Assembly: GCA_040381535.1 (NCBI GenBank)
Contig: JBEIHF010000012.1
Coordinates: 1-55,617, forward strand
Length of the DNA stretch: 55,617 nucleotides
Reading direction: 5' to 3'
DNA from: Micavibrio_A sp040381535
GTDB taxonomy: Bacteria; Pseudomonadota; Alphaproteobacteria; Micavibrionales; Micavibrionaceae
Below, piece by piece: positions 41,328 to 50,992 of the stretch; the first letter of the stretch is position 1; the number at the start of each line of letters is the position of its first letter. A model generated the notes under the pieces. That model made no database searches and was not told the DNA's origin. It saw only the letters and a list, made by a program, of their open reading frames with translations. Both the position numbers and the translations under genes were made by a program.

Positions 41328-42293
41328 ATGATCGATCGCAGAAACTTTATCATAGGCGCAGGCGCAGTTGCCGCGGCCGGAGCTTTTCTCCCATCCGTTC
41401 ATATAAAGAGTGCGAAGGCCGCAGCGCCCTCCACACAGGCGCCTGGTTTCTACCGCACCAAGGTCGGCAATATCACGGTGACGTCTTTGCTTGATGGCGG
41501 CATGGATTTGCCCGAAGAGATTTTAACGGGTGCGAAGCCCGAAGACCTCGCCGCATTGCGCGCAAAAAGTTTTATCGCCGCCGGCAAAAGTTTCCCCGCC
41601 TATGTGAATGGATTTTTGATCGATACGGGCACGCGGCTTACGCTGGTCGACACGGGCGGCGCGGGATATGGGCCTACGCTCGGCAATCTCGCCGCCAATC
41701 TTGCCGCTGCAGGCATTTCTCCCGACCATATCGATGATGTCATTCTAACCCACGCGCATCCCGACCATGCGAGCGGATTGCTCGATAATGATGGCGAGCG
41801 CGTTTTCAAGAAAGCCAATCTGCGTTTATCCAAAATGGAGCTTGATTACTGGTTCGATGATGGTAAGAAAAACGGTAAAAACAAGGATGCGTTCGAATCC
41901 GCGCAGAAAAATATCGGTGCATACCGTAGCGGCGGCCAGATTGAAACCTTCGCGCTGGGCAACGATATAGGTAACGGTATTTCCTCTGTCGCGCTGCCCG
42001 GTCACACGCCAGGGCACAGCGGTATCCGCGTGTCCGACGGAAGTGATCAATTGCTGATCTGGGCAGACCTCGTGCATGTTCCTGCCGTGCAATTCGAATA
42101 TCCCGCACAGACAGTTTCATTCGATGTGGACGCGGATCTCGCGCGCCAGTCCCGTTTGAAAACATTCGATGAAGTTGCGGCCGATAAAATCCGCGTCGCC
42201 GGCATGCATTTGTGTTTCCCAGGCGTCGGCCATGTTGTCAAAAAGGACGCGAGATATGAATTCATGCCGCAGATGTACGAAATTGCCGCCTGA
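41328..42293 (+). CDS. Metallo-beta-lactamase-fold hydrolase with Tat-type signal
   Basis: 321 aa. ATG 41328 follows AAGGAGG. The N-terminus DRRNFIIGAGAVAAAGAF looks like a twin-arginine signal, so it is exported folded. The metal site THAHPDHASGLL (HxHxDH, ~141-150) is complete and later histidines appear in LPGHTPGHSGI and AGMHLCFPGVGHV. The group contains lactonases and other hydrolases; substrate not predictable. It lies between two paralogous methyltransferases and its stop overlaps the second one's start (TGATG). Confidence 0.88.
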   Translation: MIDRRNFIIGAGAVAAAGAFLPSVHIKSAKAAAPSTQAPGFYRTKVGNITVTSLLDGGMDLPEEILTGAKPEDLAALRAKSFIAAGKSFPAYVNGFLIDTGTRLTLVDTGGAGYGPTLGNLAANLAAAGISPDHIDDVILTHAHPDHASGLLDNDGERVFKKANLRLSKMELDYWFDDGKKNGKNKDAFESAQKNIGAYRSGGQIETFALGNDIGNGISSVALPGHTPGHSGIRVSDGSDQLLIWADLVHVPAVQFEYPAQTVSFDVDADLARQSRLKTFDEVAADKIRVAGMHLCFPGVGHVVKKDARYEFMPQMYEIAA

Positions 42294-43930
42294 TGAAAGC
42301 CGGGTATAAAGAATTACGCCAGAACGCATCGGACGGGTTTCGCGCGCAAAATTATCCCGCGACATATGATGCTTGTATAGCCGCGCTAAAATTTTCCGAA
42401 AGCAAGAATGACAGATTTCTGAAAGTTGTTCTGGCGCAAACCATCACGCATTTTACGGGGACGCCGTTCAACGCCGATCTGCAAAACGCCGTAATGGTGA
42501 CTTTGCAAGAAGAAGGCATTGATTATAAAAAAATCATGACCGTGTGGTACCGCATGATGATGCTCGATCCTGCTTTTGCACCCTTGTACAAGGAAAGAGG
42601 GGAAAGCCTGTCGGAGCAGGAATGGAAAGAGCTAGAGCCAATACTGGCCAATCCGTATCTGACGGAAGGTTTGCGCAAATTCATCATCGCGATTTTGCCG
42701 TTGGAATTGATCCTCGTAAAACTACGCCGCATTATGTTGCTTGATTTATGGCCTAAGGGATGGATGAAGACGAAGCATTTGGGTTTTATTTGCGCGATGG
42801 CGGAATTGTGTTTTACGAACGAGTATATTTATCCCGTTACGGACGAAGAAGAAAAAGCGCTCGCTGCGCTGCCCAAAGACGATGCGATTGCGATTTCCAT
42901 TCTAGGTTGCTATGAGCCGCTGTACCGCCATAAATTCAGCTACAAGATTTCTGCCGTGGCGCCTTTCCGCCGGATGATCGCCCTTCAGATCACGGCCAAA
43001 GAACGCGAAATCGCACTGCGGGAAACCATACCTACTATCGGCAGCATCAAAAACGAAGTTTCCACGAATGTCCGCGCTATGTACGAGGAAAACCCCTATC
43101 CGCGCTGGAGCTATATCGACGTGCCTTTGGTCGGCGCGCAAAATGACGGGGGGAATATATTGGTGGCGGGGTGTGGCACGGGCCAATATGTCACGCACAT
43201 CGCGCTCAACTTTCCCAGGCTTACCGTCGATGCGGTGGATATATCTATTTCATCGATCGCTTACGCCAGACGTCAGGCCGAAGATTACGGCGTGAAAAAT
43301 GCGACTTTCACGCAATGCGATATTCTGGAACTGCCGATGCTCGGTAAAAAATTCGACTTCATCAATTGTTCGGGCGTATTGCACCACATGCAAGACCCTG
43401 AAGCGGGGTGGCAAAAACTTATCGATGTTATGAAGCCCGGCGGGGCGATGTATATCAGTTTGTACAGCACGACCGCGCACCGCATTTTGAACGATGTACG
43501 CCAGCAGATGCGCGACAAAGGTTTAAAGCCCAATCACAAAGACATGAAAATCGCACGGGCTGATATTATCGGGCGGCCCAAGGGCGATACGGCGCGCGCA
43601 GCCGCGTGGTACCGCGATTTTTATTCCGCATCGGAGATGCGTGATCTGATATTCCACATTCAAGAACGTACCTATACGTTTTTGCAAATAAAGGACACTT
43701 TGGAAAGACTCGGCCTTGAACTAGTGCAGATGGTGTCTTTGAGCGAGTGGCTCAAAAAGCTTTATCTGGAAAGACATCCCGACAACCCCGCCATGGATAA
43801 TCTAGAATATTGGAACGAGATTGAGCCGGAATTTCCCGATGCGTGGGCCGCCATGTACCATTTCATATGCAAGAGAAAATCGGATACGGAACTAAGTCCT
43901 CTTATTAAAACAATTCTTTCCCGCGTCTAA
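42293..43930 (+). CDS. Large SAM-dependent methyltransferase, copy 2 of a tandem pair
   Basis: 545 aa, paralogous to the gene at 39683 along its whole length. Shared landmarks are PVTDEEEKALAALPKDDAIAISILGCYEPLYRHK (the LIGCYEPLHKR block of copy 1), MYEENPYPRW, LVAGCGTGQYV (~291), DAVDISISSIAYA, FDFINCSGVLHHMQDPEAGW and RDFYSASEMRDLIFHIQERTYT. The copies have diverged substantially, so the duplication is old. Start overlaps the MBL-fold gene by 1 nt. Probably one operon from yraN to here. Confidence 0.85.
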   Translation: MKAGYKELRQNASDGFRAQNYPATYDACIAALKFSESKNDRFLKVVLAQTITHFTGTPFNADLQNAVMVTLQEEGIDYKKIMTVWYRMMMLDPAFAPLYKERGESLSEQEWKELEPILANPYLTEGLRKFIIAILPLELILVKLRRIMLLDLWPKGWMKTKHLGFICAMAELCFTNEYIYPVTDEEEKALAALPKDDAIAISILGCYEPLYRHKFSYKISAVAPFRRMIALQITAKEREIALRETIPTIGSIKNEVSTNVRAMYEENPYPRWSYIDVPLVGAQNDGGNILVAGCGTGQYVTHIALNFPRLTVDAVDISISSIAYARRQAEDYGVKNATFTQCDILELPMLGKKFDFINCSGVLHHMQDPEAGWQKLIDVMKPGGAMYISLYSTTAHRILNDVRQQMRDKGLKPNHKDMKIARADIIGRPKGDTARAAAWYRDFYSASEMRDLIFHIQERTYTFLQIKDTLERLGLELVQMVSLSEWLKKLYLERHPDNPAMDNLEYWNEIEPEFPDAWAAMYHFICKRKSDTELSPLIKTILSRV

Positions 43931-44001
43931 CGCCATTCTGACTCACAAAAGCCATATTTTCAAACCATGATTTGCGGTATTATTATTCAAAAGGCCACTC
44001 T

Positions 44002-44619
44002 ATGAAAACTTCTATGAAAAAATCTCTCGTTCTTCTCGTTTCCTCCCTCGCGCTTTTGAATGCGTGCACGCCGCTCGGTATGGCGACAGGCGCTGCGGCG
44101 GGTGTCGGTAACGCGGCTTCAAAAGAAGGCGGGATTTCCGGCGCGGTGACGGATGCTTCGATCAAGGGCCAGATCAATGAGTCATGGATCAAATACAATC
44201 TCGAAACCTTCTCGAAACTTTCCACCACCGTCAATCAGGGCCGTGTGCTCTTGACAGGTGTTGTGCAAAACCCCGAAGACCGCGTTGAGGCCGTGCGTCT
44301 TGTCTGGCAGGTGCCGGGCGTGAAACAAGTCATCAATGAAATCCGCGTATCGGAGAGTGAGGGCATTCCGGGATTTGTGAAAGACACATGGATCACTTCC
44401 CGTCTGAGAGCCGAACTGACTTTCGAGAAGAACGTATCATCCTTGAATTATTCCATCGATACGGTGCAGGGCGTGGTTTATCTAATGGGCGTTGCGATGA
44501 GTCAGGACGAGCTAAACCGAGTTATGCAGATCGCGCGCACTATCCCGAACGTCAAACAGGTCGTTTCCTACGTGAAAATGGTCGGTGAACCCGTAACTCC
44601 CACGAGTGTCATGCATTAA
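44002..44619 (+). CDS. BON-domain lipoprotein (OsmY/DolP-like)
   Basis: 205 aa. A signal with lipobox LLNAC is followed by a Gly/Ala spacer and two BON domains (TDASIKGQINESWIKYNLETFSKLSTTVNQGRVLLTGVV and VKDTWITSRLRAELTFEKNVSSLNYSIDTVQGVVYLMGVA). Paired BON domains bind phospholipid and are found in outer-membrane lipoproteins such as DolP. The last base of its stop is the first of the next ATG (TAATG). Confidence 0.88.
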   Translation: MKTSMKKSLVLLVSSLALLNACTPLGMATGAAAGVGNAASKEGGISGAVTDASIKGQINESWIKYNLETFSKLSTTVNQGRVLLTGVVQNPEDRVEAVRLVWQVPGVKQVINEIRVSESEGIPGFVKDTWITSRLRAELTFEKNVSSLNYSIDTVQGVVYLMGVAMSQDELNRVMQIARTIPNVKQVVSYVKMVGEPVTPTSVMH

Positions 44620-45458
44620 TGTTCGATGCATCTGCGGTTCTAAAAGAGAGCGGCAGCAAGGACGACCCAGACATCAATCTTCTTCATGTCGCGCTGGCAT
44701 TCGCCGCCGGCGATCATCTTGGCATCAGCATGGACAAATATTTTAACCATGCGAACAAACTCGCCCGCGATGTGGGGCAGCGTTTCATAGAGCTCCTCAA
44801 TGCCGGCGCAGATGACGATGTACGCACGCGGCTTGCGGCGATCAAACATATTCTGTGCGACCGCGAAGGGTATGCGGGCGATACGGAGACCTATGACGAT
44901 TTGCAAAACGCCGATCTGATCCGCGTGATTGACCGCCGCAAGGGCTTGCCCATATCGCTCGCGATTTTGTTTATCTATACGGGGCGTTCGAATGGCTGGG
45001 ATCTGGACGGTCTGAATTTCCCCGGCCATTTTTTATGCCGCATCGAATACAAGGGCGAGCGTTTGATTTTCGATCCGTTCAGTGCGTGTAAGGTGATGGA
45101 GGCGCCCGATCTTCGTTCGCTCCTCAAAAAAATCCGCGGTACAAACGCCGAATTGTCCGCTGATTTTTACAAACCCTGCACGAACCGCGAAACGCTCATA
45201 CGCCTGCAAAACAATATCAAGCTGCGCCTAATCGAGGCGGAGGATTACGAGCGCGCGCTTCATTGCGTCGAAAAAATGCGCTGGATGGACCCCGCCGAAT
45301 ATCGGCTTTTACTGGATGCTGGTGTGTTATATGCAAAAACGGGTAAGAAGCCCGCGGCCGTCGATGTTCTGGAAAAATACATACAGGCCGCGCCGAATGC
45401 GCTGGATAAACGCGATGCCGAAAATATTTTACGGCATATCACCGCAACAATGGATTGA
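44619..45458 (+). CDS. SirB1-like transglutaminase-family protein with TPR
   Basis: 279 aa. IKHILCDREGYAGDTETYDDLQNADLIRVIDRRKGLPISLAILFIY and LDGLNFPGHFLCRIEYKGERLIFDPF are the SirB1/transglutaminase-like core with its conserved PGHF. The C-terminal third is a TPR-like helical repeat (AEDYERALHCVEKMRWMDPAEY, LLDAGVLYAKTGKKPAAVDVLEKYI). Biochemical activity is unproven for the family. Coupled to the BON lipoprotein gene and just upstream of pal. Confidence 0.82.
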   Translation: MFDASAVLKESGSKDDPDINLLHVALAFAAGDHLGISMDKYFNHANKLARDVGQRFIELLNAGADDDVRTRLAAIKHILCDREGYAGDTETYDDLQNADLIRVIDRRKGLPISLAILFIYTGRSNGWDLDGLNFPGHFLCRIEYKGERLIFDPFSACKVMEAPDLRSLLKKIRGTNAELSADFYKPCTNRETLIRLQNNIKLRLIEAEDYERALHCVEKMRWMDPAEYRLLLDAGVLYAKTGKKPAAVDVLEKYIQAAPNALDKRDAENILRHITATMD

Positions 45459-45638
45459 AAGCAAACGCGATTTGGCCTGCAATTGTGGATGAAATGTGAA
45501 CAGATGAAGGTATTGTTATGCGCCCTCTTGTCACGCCTCTCGATGGGGGCTACAAGAGTCACGAATGGAACCGAATCAGTCTTTCAGACGTATTCTTTTC
45601 ACTGACCGTAATTTTTTTATATTAAAGGAGTTTTCCCC

Positions 45639-46169
45639 ATGCTCATCCGCTTATTAGCGATCGCTCTTCTGGCTACCACGGTAGCTGCCTGTTCTTCCGA
45701 TAAGGATGCTGCAACGGATGGTTCCGTAACAGTAGGTGAACGCACGGACGGCACGGGTGCCCTCGATGGCACCGGAGTATACGGCGATGGATCCGTTGAT
45801 GGTTCTGTCATTCCCGGTTCGCAACAAGACCTCGCCACGAATGTCGGCGACCGCGTCTTCTTCGCTTACGACAGCTATGATCTGGCTCCCGAAGCCCGCG
45901 ATACGCTTAACCGTCAAGTAGAATGGCTCAACCGCTACCCGAACCTGAACATCACGGTCGAAGGTCACTCCGATGAACGTGGTACGCGTGAATACAACAT
46001 CGCCCTCGGCGACCGCCGCGCAACGGCTGTTAAAAACTACCTCGCATCGCAAGGTGTTGCTGCTGCTCGTTTGAACACGATCAGCTACGGTAAAGAACAG
46101 CCCGCTGTTGTCGGTGCAGACGCCGCTTCTTGGGCACAAAACCGTCGTGGCGTAACCCGCGTCGAATAG
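45639..46169 (+). CDS. pal: Peptidoglycan-associated lipoprotein Pal
   Basis: 176 aa. Good AAAGGAG site. The signal ends VAAC-SSD (lipobox), followed by a Gly/Asp/Thr-rich linker and the OmpA-like peptidoglycan-binding domain (DRVFFAYDSYDLAPEARDTL, NITVEGHSDERGTREYNIALGDRRA, ISYGKEQP). Pal ties the outer membrane to peptidoglycan within the Tol-Pal complex for division-site constriction. cpoB follows, but the tolQRAB genes that usually precede pal are not in this window. Confidence 0.95.
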   Translation: MLIRLLAIALLATTVAACSSDKDAATDGSVTVGERTDGTGALDGTGVYGDGSVDGSVIPGSQQDLATNVGDRVFFAYDSYDLAPEARDTLNRQVEWLNRYPNLNITVEGHSDERGTREYNIALGDRRATAVKNYLASQGVAAARLNTISYGKEQPAVVGADAASWAQNRRGVTRVE

Positions 46170-46191
46170 TTGAAAGGCGAATTGCTCTGAC

Positions 46192-47133
46192 ATGAGCTAT
46201 TCCTTAAATATAAAGAAATCAGCATGGGCACGAAGGATCACTCCTTTGTGCATTTGCACTGTTGCGGCCATCGCTTTGTTTTCCGCTCTGCCTTCACACG
46301 CTGAATCCAACGACGTTCTGAACCGTATCAAGCGCATCGAAAACGAAGTCGATACGTTGAACCGCGCGGTTTACAAGGGCGAGACACCCCCTCCGATTGC
46401 GGGCGGCGGCACAGAAGGCACGGATGCGCGCCTGAGCCAGATTGAAACAGATCTGCGCAATATGACGGGCAAGGTCGAACAGCAAGCGTATGACAGCCAG
46501 CAGCTCCAGCAAAAACTGGATGCGCTTCAACAAGATTCCCAAATGCGTTTGGATGCTATAGAGGCACAATTGCGCGGCCAGCCCCCGATGGGCGCGGCGC
46601 AACCTTCGATGAATCAACCGCAAAGTGTTCTGGCACCGAGCGATCTGGGACATCCGACGCTTGGCGATAATCCCGAAGTGTTGCAACCCGATGCCACGAT
46701 GAATCAACCTTCCGGAGATGTGACGGGTGCGGAAACCGGCGCGGTGGATGCTGCGGGTTTATACGAACAAGGTTTTGGTGAAATCAAACGGTCCGATTAT
46801 CCGGCCGCCGAAAAAACCTTTATCGCCTTTATGAAAGAATATCCCACGCATGCTCTCGCGCCGAATGCGCTCTACTGGCTCGGTGAGACATATTATGTGC
46901 GTAAGGAATACGACAAGGCTGCGCGCGTGTTTGCCGAAGCCTATCAAAAATATCCGGGCGGTCCTAAAGGCGCGGACAATTTGCTAAAGCTCGGTATGTC
47001 GCTTGCGGGTAAAGGCGAAAAAGACAATGCCTGCATTGCGCTTGGCCAACTCAAAAAAGAATACCCCAAAGGTCCCGCCCCCGTGCTGGCCAAGGGCGAT
47101 TCCGAAATGATGGCGCTCGGCTGCAAAGCCTGA
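46192..47133 (+). CDS. cpoB: Cell division coordinator CpoB (YbgF)
   Basis: 313 aa. A signal peptide (AIALFSALPSHAES), an N-terminal trimerising coiled coil (NRIKRIENEVDTLNRAV, then RLSQIETDLRNMTGKVEQQAYDSQQLQQKLDAL), a Gln/Pro-rich linker and three C-terminal TPRs beginning LYEQGFGEIKRSDYPAAEKTF. CpoB coordinates PBP1B activity with Tol-Pal during constriction. It directly follows pal, the expected order. The stop overlaps the next small gene (TGATG). Confidence 0.93.
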   Translation: MSYSLNIKKSAWARRITPLCICTVAAIALFSALPSHAESNDVLNRIKRIENEVDTLNRAVYKGETPPPIAGGGTEGTDARLSQIETDLRNMTGKVEQQAYDSQQLQQKLDALQQDSQMRLDAIEAQLRGQPPMGAAQPSMNQPQSVLAPSDLGHPTLGDNPEVLQPDATMNQPSGDVTGAETGAVDAAGLYEQGFGEIKRSDYPAAEKTFIAFMKEYPTHALAPNALYWLGETYYVRKEYDKAARVFAEAYQKYPGGPKGADNLLKLGMSLAGKGEKDNACIALGQLKKEYPKGPAPVLAKGDSEMMALGCKA

Positions 47134-47282
47134 TGGCTTTGCGTTTTCCCTTTACACCCATGCCAAAAATCGGCTGGATTCTCCTTTGTATGCTCTTGGG
47201 TTACCTCGCTTTTGCGTTGGCTATTCATATAGCCAAAAACGACCCATTGCCCCAGCCGTCTGCCGCCGTGACAAAGCCATAA
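47133..47282 (+). CDS. Small single-pass membrane protein, 49 aa
   Basis: ATG 47133 overlaps the cpoB stop. The peptide has a short polar start, one membrane helix (GWILLCMLLGYLAFALAIHIA) and a Pro-rich end. Close packing between cpoB and tilS (20 nt to tilS) and coupling support it as real. No family is recognised. It probably sits in the inner membrane. Confidence 0.6.
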   Translation: MALRFPFTPMPKIGWILLCMLLGYLAFALAIHIAKNDPLPQPSAAVTKP

Positions 47283-47302
47283 CTGTTTGCTATAAATCCC
47301 CC

Positions 47303-48283
47303 ATGTCCCAACCCATCGAAGATTTCGAAATTTCTTTGCGCAAGCTAGCGCTCGGCAAAAGCGTGTCGGCGGGTATTTCGGGCGGGCCCGATTCCATGGC
47401 CATGCTGTTTTTGCTTTCGGAATGGGCGGAAAGAAACGGCACAATGGTCCATGCCATCACCGTTGATCACGGCCTGCGTGCCGAGAGCGCAGATGAGGCA
47501 AGAATTGTGGAATCTTTCGCCAAAAATCTTAAAAACGTTACGCACCGTATCGTAGAATGGGGGGGCAAAAAGCCCGAAACCCGTATATTGGAAGAGGCCC
47601 GCATCGCACGTTACGCGCTTATGGCCGATGCGATGAAGGATACGAGGACCGAACATCTCTTTGTCGCGCACCACAGGGATGACCAAGCCGAAACTTTCCT
47701 TATTCGTCTGGCCAAAGGCAGTGGGCTCGACGGGCTTTCGGGTATGCGGGTTCTTCAACCGACCGAAAACGGTATCACGCTGGTCCGTCCGCTGTTGAAT
47801 TTCTCCAAAGAGGAGCTGCTCGCCCTGTGCGAAGAGCAAAACATCCCGTTTGTCCGCGACCCATCCAACGAAAACGAAAAATATCTGCGCCCGCGTCTGC
47901 GCGCTGCGCAAAGCATTCTGGAAGAAGAGGGACTGAGTTCAAAGCGTCTCGCCACCACCGCCAAGCGCTTGGGACGGGCGCGCAGTGCGCTGGAAGAGGC
48001 AGCGGAAAAACTTTACAAAGAGGCCCTCACGGAAAAACGAAGCGATGGTTTTTTCTTCAATATCAACACACTCAGATCATCACATGAAGAACTGGTTTTG
48101 CGCGTCCTGCTTAAGGCGATGGATGAATTGCGCCCCGATGCCGATTATGCGCCGCGGATGGAGAAACTCGAAAACCTACTCGATCGTATAATGGCAGACC
48201 CCGGCTTTAACGGTGCAACGCTGGGCGGGTGCATCTTTGCTTTGCAGGTCAAAAATGCGACACTATGGATAGGTAGGGAATAA
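47303..48283 (+). CDS. tilS: tRNA(Ile)-lysidine synthase
   Basis: 326 aa from ATG 47303, which puts the ATP pyrophosphatase P-loop SGGPDS at ~26-31, as usual. The ITVDHGLRAESADEA and VAHHRDDQAETFLIRLAKGSGLDGLSGM motifs are intact. TilS converts C34 to lysidine in tRNA-Ile(CAU), letting it read AUA. The full E. coli-type C-terminal domains are shortened, typical for alphaproteobacteria. Order pal-cpoB-tilS-ftsH is conserved here, with small additions. Confidence 0.94.
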   Translation: MSQPIEDFEISLRKLALGKSVSAGISGGPDSMAMLFLLSEWAERNGTMVHAITVDHGLRAESADEARIVESFAKNLKNVTHRIVEWGGKKPETRILEEARIARYALMADAMKDTRTEHLFVAHHRDDQAETFLIRLAKGSGLDGLSGMRVLQPTENGITLVRPLLNFSKEELLALCEEQNIPFVRDPSNENEKYLRPRLRAAQSILEEEGLSSKRLATTAKRLGRARSALEEAAEKLYKEALTEKRSDGFFFNINTLRSSHEELVLRVLLKAMDELRPDADYAPRMEKLENLLDRIMADPGFNGATLGGCIFALQVKNATLWIGRE

Positions 48284-48284
48284 T

Positions 48285-48944
48285 ATGTCTAGAAAACTTC
48301 TGATCGCCACTCTGGTCGCCGTAGGCCTCATTCTGGTTTTGTATGGTTGCAGCTTCAACACGGTCGAAGCGCAGACCAACCCGCAGGCGCAATCCATATC
48401 GGCAAAACCGATGGGGGTTTTCCGCGATTTCGTCTGGGGTGTTTCGGAAGAGGATGTCCGGTCTTTTGAAACGGCCACTTTCCACAAGAAAGAGGGAGAT
48501 TCTCTCTTTTTCCTTTTGCCGCGGGACAGAACCATCACGCCGATCCTCAAACCCATGCTCCGTTATAATTTTACGGACAGCAAACTGTCCTCCGCCGAAT
48601 TCTATTATTTCGAACTGACCCAGCCAGACGGACAACGCATTCTCGATCTTTTCAGCAAGCATGAGATGGAACTCACCGCGCAATTCGGCAGACCTGCGAA
48701 AGAAGAATTCAACTGGAAGAACGAGCGCTATAGAAAATTTCCGCAATTCTGGGGACGTGCTCTCTACTCAAAGGATCTGTGGTTGAAGACGACCTGGCTA
48801 AGCAGCGATACTGAAGTCGTCTTGCAGGCCTACCGCGATAAATTCGGATACAGGCTCTACTACACAGCGTCCAGAATTGCAGTGCAAAAAGACACTCCTT
48901 CCGATCTTCTGCAACTGGACATCGTGCCCAAGGCGAAGCCTTAA
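48285..48944 (+). CDS. Putative lipoprotein, 219 aa
   Basis: Starts 1 nt after the tilS stop. A hydrophobic signal ends LVLYGC, a likely lipobox. The mature protein is mixed alpha/beta (GVFRDFVWGVSEEDVRSFETATFHKK, KLSSAEFYYFELTQPDGQRILDLFSKHE, FGYRLYYTASRIAV). No family is recognised. Inserted between tilS and ftsH, which are usually adjacent in this lineage; it is probably an envelope protein. Confidence 0.7.
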   Translation: MSRKLLIATLVAVGLILVLYGCSFNTVEAQTNPQAQSISAKPMGVFRDFVWGVSEEDVRSFETATFHKKEGDSLFFLLPRDRTITPILKPMLRYNFTDSKLSSAEFYYFELTQPDGQRILDLFSKHEMELTAQFGRPAKEEFNWKNERYRKFPQFWGRALYSKDLWLKTTWLSSDTEVVLQAYRDKFGYRLYYTASRIAVQKDTPSDLLQLDIVPKAKP

Positions 48945-49077
48945 TTCCGCCTGTTTTAAAGACCAATATAGGGGAGGAAAGCGGCTTGTTTCCTTGGACA
49001 TCCGCGCTAATTCCTCCTAATATGCCAAGGACCGTCAAGAGGACGGTTAAACGCAGTATTACAAAGGACTCAGCGCA

Positions 49078-50991
49078 GTGAACAACGGTTTTGGTCGCAA
49101 TCTCATGGTATGGCTCGCCATCGGTTTTATGATGGTGTTTTTGTTCAACGTGCTGCAAGGCGCAAAAACGGCGAATAATCCTGCCGCATCCGAAGCGATG
49201 GCATATTCCGATTTTATGGCCGAAGCGAAAGCGGGCCGCATCTCCGATGTGACGATCAAGGGTGAGGAACTTACCGGCCATTTCACAAGCGGCGGCGAAG
49301 CCTTCAAGGCGCGCATCCCCGCCAATGAAAACGTGGTGGATCGTTTGTCCGGAACAGGCGTCAAAATTACGGCGGAACAGATCGACCCCGAAAAAATCAG
49401 CGCGATGGGTATTTTGATCTCGTGGTTCCCGATGTTGCTTTTGATCGGTGTGTGGATTTTCTTCATGCGCCAAATGCAGGGCAAAGGCGGCGGCGGTGCG
49501 ATGGGCTTTGGCAAAAGCCGCGCACGTCTTTTGACCGAAAAACATGGGCGTATTACGTTTGACGATGTTGCCGGTATCGATGAAGCGAAAGTCGAACTGC
49601 AGGAAATCGTCGAATTCTTAAAAGACCCGCAAAAATTCCAGCGTCTTGGCGGAAAAATTCCCAAAGGCGCTCTTTTGATCGGTCCTCCTGGTACGGGTAA
49701 AACACTTACCGCGCGCGCTGTCGCGGGCGAAGCCAATGTTCCGTTCTTCACGATTTCTGGTTCCGACTTCGTTGAAATGTTTGTCGGCGTCGGCGCATCC
49801 CGTGTGCGTGATATGTTCGAACAGGCGAAAAAATCTGCGCCTTGTATCATCTTTATCGACGAGATCGACGCTGTCGGCCGTCACCGTGGCGCAGGCCTCG
49901 GCGGCGGTAACGACGAACGCGAACAAACCCTCAACCAGTTGCTGGTGGAGATGGACGGCTTCGAAGCCACCGAAGGTGTTATCCTGATTGCTGCGACCAA
50001 CCGCCCCGATGTTCTTGACCCCGCATTGTTGCGTCCCGGCCGTTTCGATCGCCAGATCGTCGTGCCGCTTCCCGATGTGAAGGGCCGCGAGAGAATCCTC
50101 AACGTCCATATGAAGAAAGTGCCTTTGGCGCAAAATGTTCTTCCACACACGTTGGCACGCGGTACGCCGGGCTTTTCCGGTGCCGACCTTGCGAACCTTG
50201 TGAACGAAGCCGCCCTTCTGGCCGCACGCCGCGGCAAGCGCGTCGTTTCTATGCAGGAATTCGAAGATGCGAAAGATAAAGTGATGATGGGCGCTGAACG
50301 CAAATCTATGGTCATGACGGAAAACGAAAAGAAACTGACCGCCTATCACGAAGCGGGTCACGCGGTTGTGGCCTTGCACGAAGTGGAATCCGACCCCATT
50401 CACAAGGCGACGATCATTCCGCGCGGCCGTGCGCTAGGTATGGTTATGCGTCTTCCCGAAGGTGATCGTATTTCGGTTTCCAAAGCCAAACTAAAAGCCG
50501 ATCTGGCCGTTGCCATGGGCGGACGTATCGCCGAAGAAATAATCTTCGGCGCGGAAAAAGTAACGACGGGCGCATCGTCCGATATCCGCATGGCGACTGA
50601 AATGGCGCGCCGTATGGTCACGGAATGGGGCATGTCCGAAAAGCTCGGGCCCATCTTGTACAGCGCCAATCAGGAAGAAGTGTTCCTTGGCCACTCGGTC
50701 GCGCAATCCAAAAATCTGTCTGATGCTACGGCGTCCATCATCGATTCCGAAATCAAACAAATCGTCAACACGGCCTACGCCCGTGCGACGGAAATCCTGA
50801 CCACGCAGATCGACCAACTGCACACGGTGGCCAAAGCCCTGCTCGAATACGAAATGCTGTCCGGTGAAGAGATCAAGGCGCTGCTGCGCGGCGAAGCAAT
50901 CTTGCGCGACAACGGTGACGAGCCCATCCATTCGGGCCCGCGCTCCAGCGTGCCCAGCAGCGGCGGCTCTATCGAACCGCAAAGCGCTTAG
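49078..50991 (+). CDS. ftsH: ATP-dependent zinc metalloprotease FtsH
   Basis: 637 aa. GTG start at 49078 with AAAGGA 9-14 nt upstream. Two N-terminal membrane helices (LMVWLAIGFMMVFLFNVL and ILISWFPMLLLIGVWIFFM) flank a small periplasmic domain. The AAA+ domain has Walker A GPPGTGKT (~202), Walker B IIFIDEIDAVG and the second region of homology NRPDVLDPALLRPGRFDRQ. The zinc site HEAGH is at ~424. FtsH degrades membrane and regulatory proteins. A small hairpin ACCGTC-AAGAG-GACGGT lies in the leader (49031-49047); its meaning is unclear. Confidence 0.97.
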   Translation: MNNGFGRNLMVWLAIGFMMVFLFNVLQGAKTANNPAASEAMAYSDFMAEAKAGRISDVTIKGEELTGHFTSGGEAFKARIPANENVVDRLSGTGVKITAEQIDPEKISAMGILISWFPMLLLIGVWIFFMRQMQGKGGGGAMGFGKSRARLLTEKHGRITFDDVAGIDEAKVELQEIVEFLKDPQKFQRLGGKIPKGALLIGPPGTGKTLTARAVAGEANVPFFTISGSDFVEMFVGVGASRVRDMFEQAKKSAPCIIFIDEIDAVGRHRGAGLGGGNDEREQTLNQLLVEMDGFEATEGVILIAATNRPDVLDPALLRPGRFDRQIVVPLPDVKGRERILNVHMKKVPLAQNVLPHTLARGTPGFSGADLANLVNEAALLAARRGKRVVSMQEFEDAKDKVMMGAERKSMVMTENEKKLTAYHEAGHAVVALHEVESDPIHKATIIPRGRALGMVMRLPEGDRISVSKAKLKADLAVAMGGRIAEEIIFGAEKVTTGASSDIRMATEMARRMVTEWGMSEKLGPILYSANQEEVFLGHSVAQSKNLSDATASIIDSEIKQIVNTAYARATEILTTQIDQLHTVAKALLEYEMLSGEEIKALLRGEAILRDNGDEPIHSGPRSSVPSSGGSIEPQSA

Positions 50992-50992
50992 C

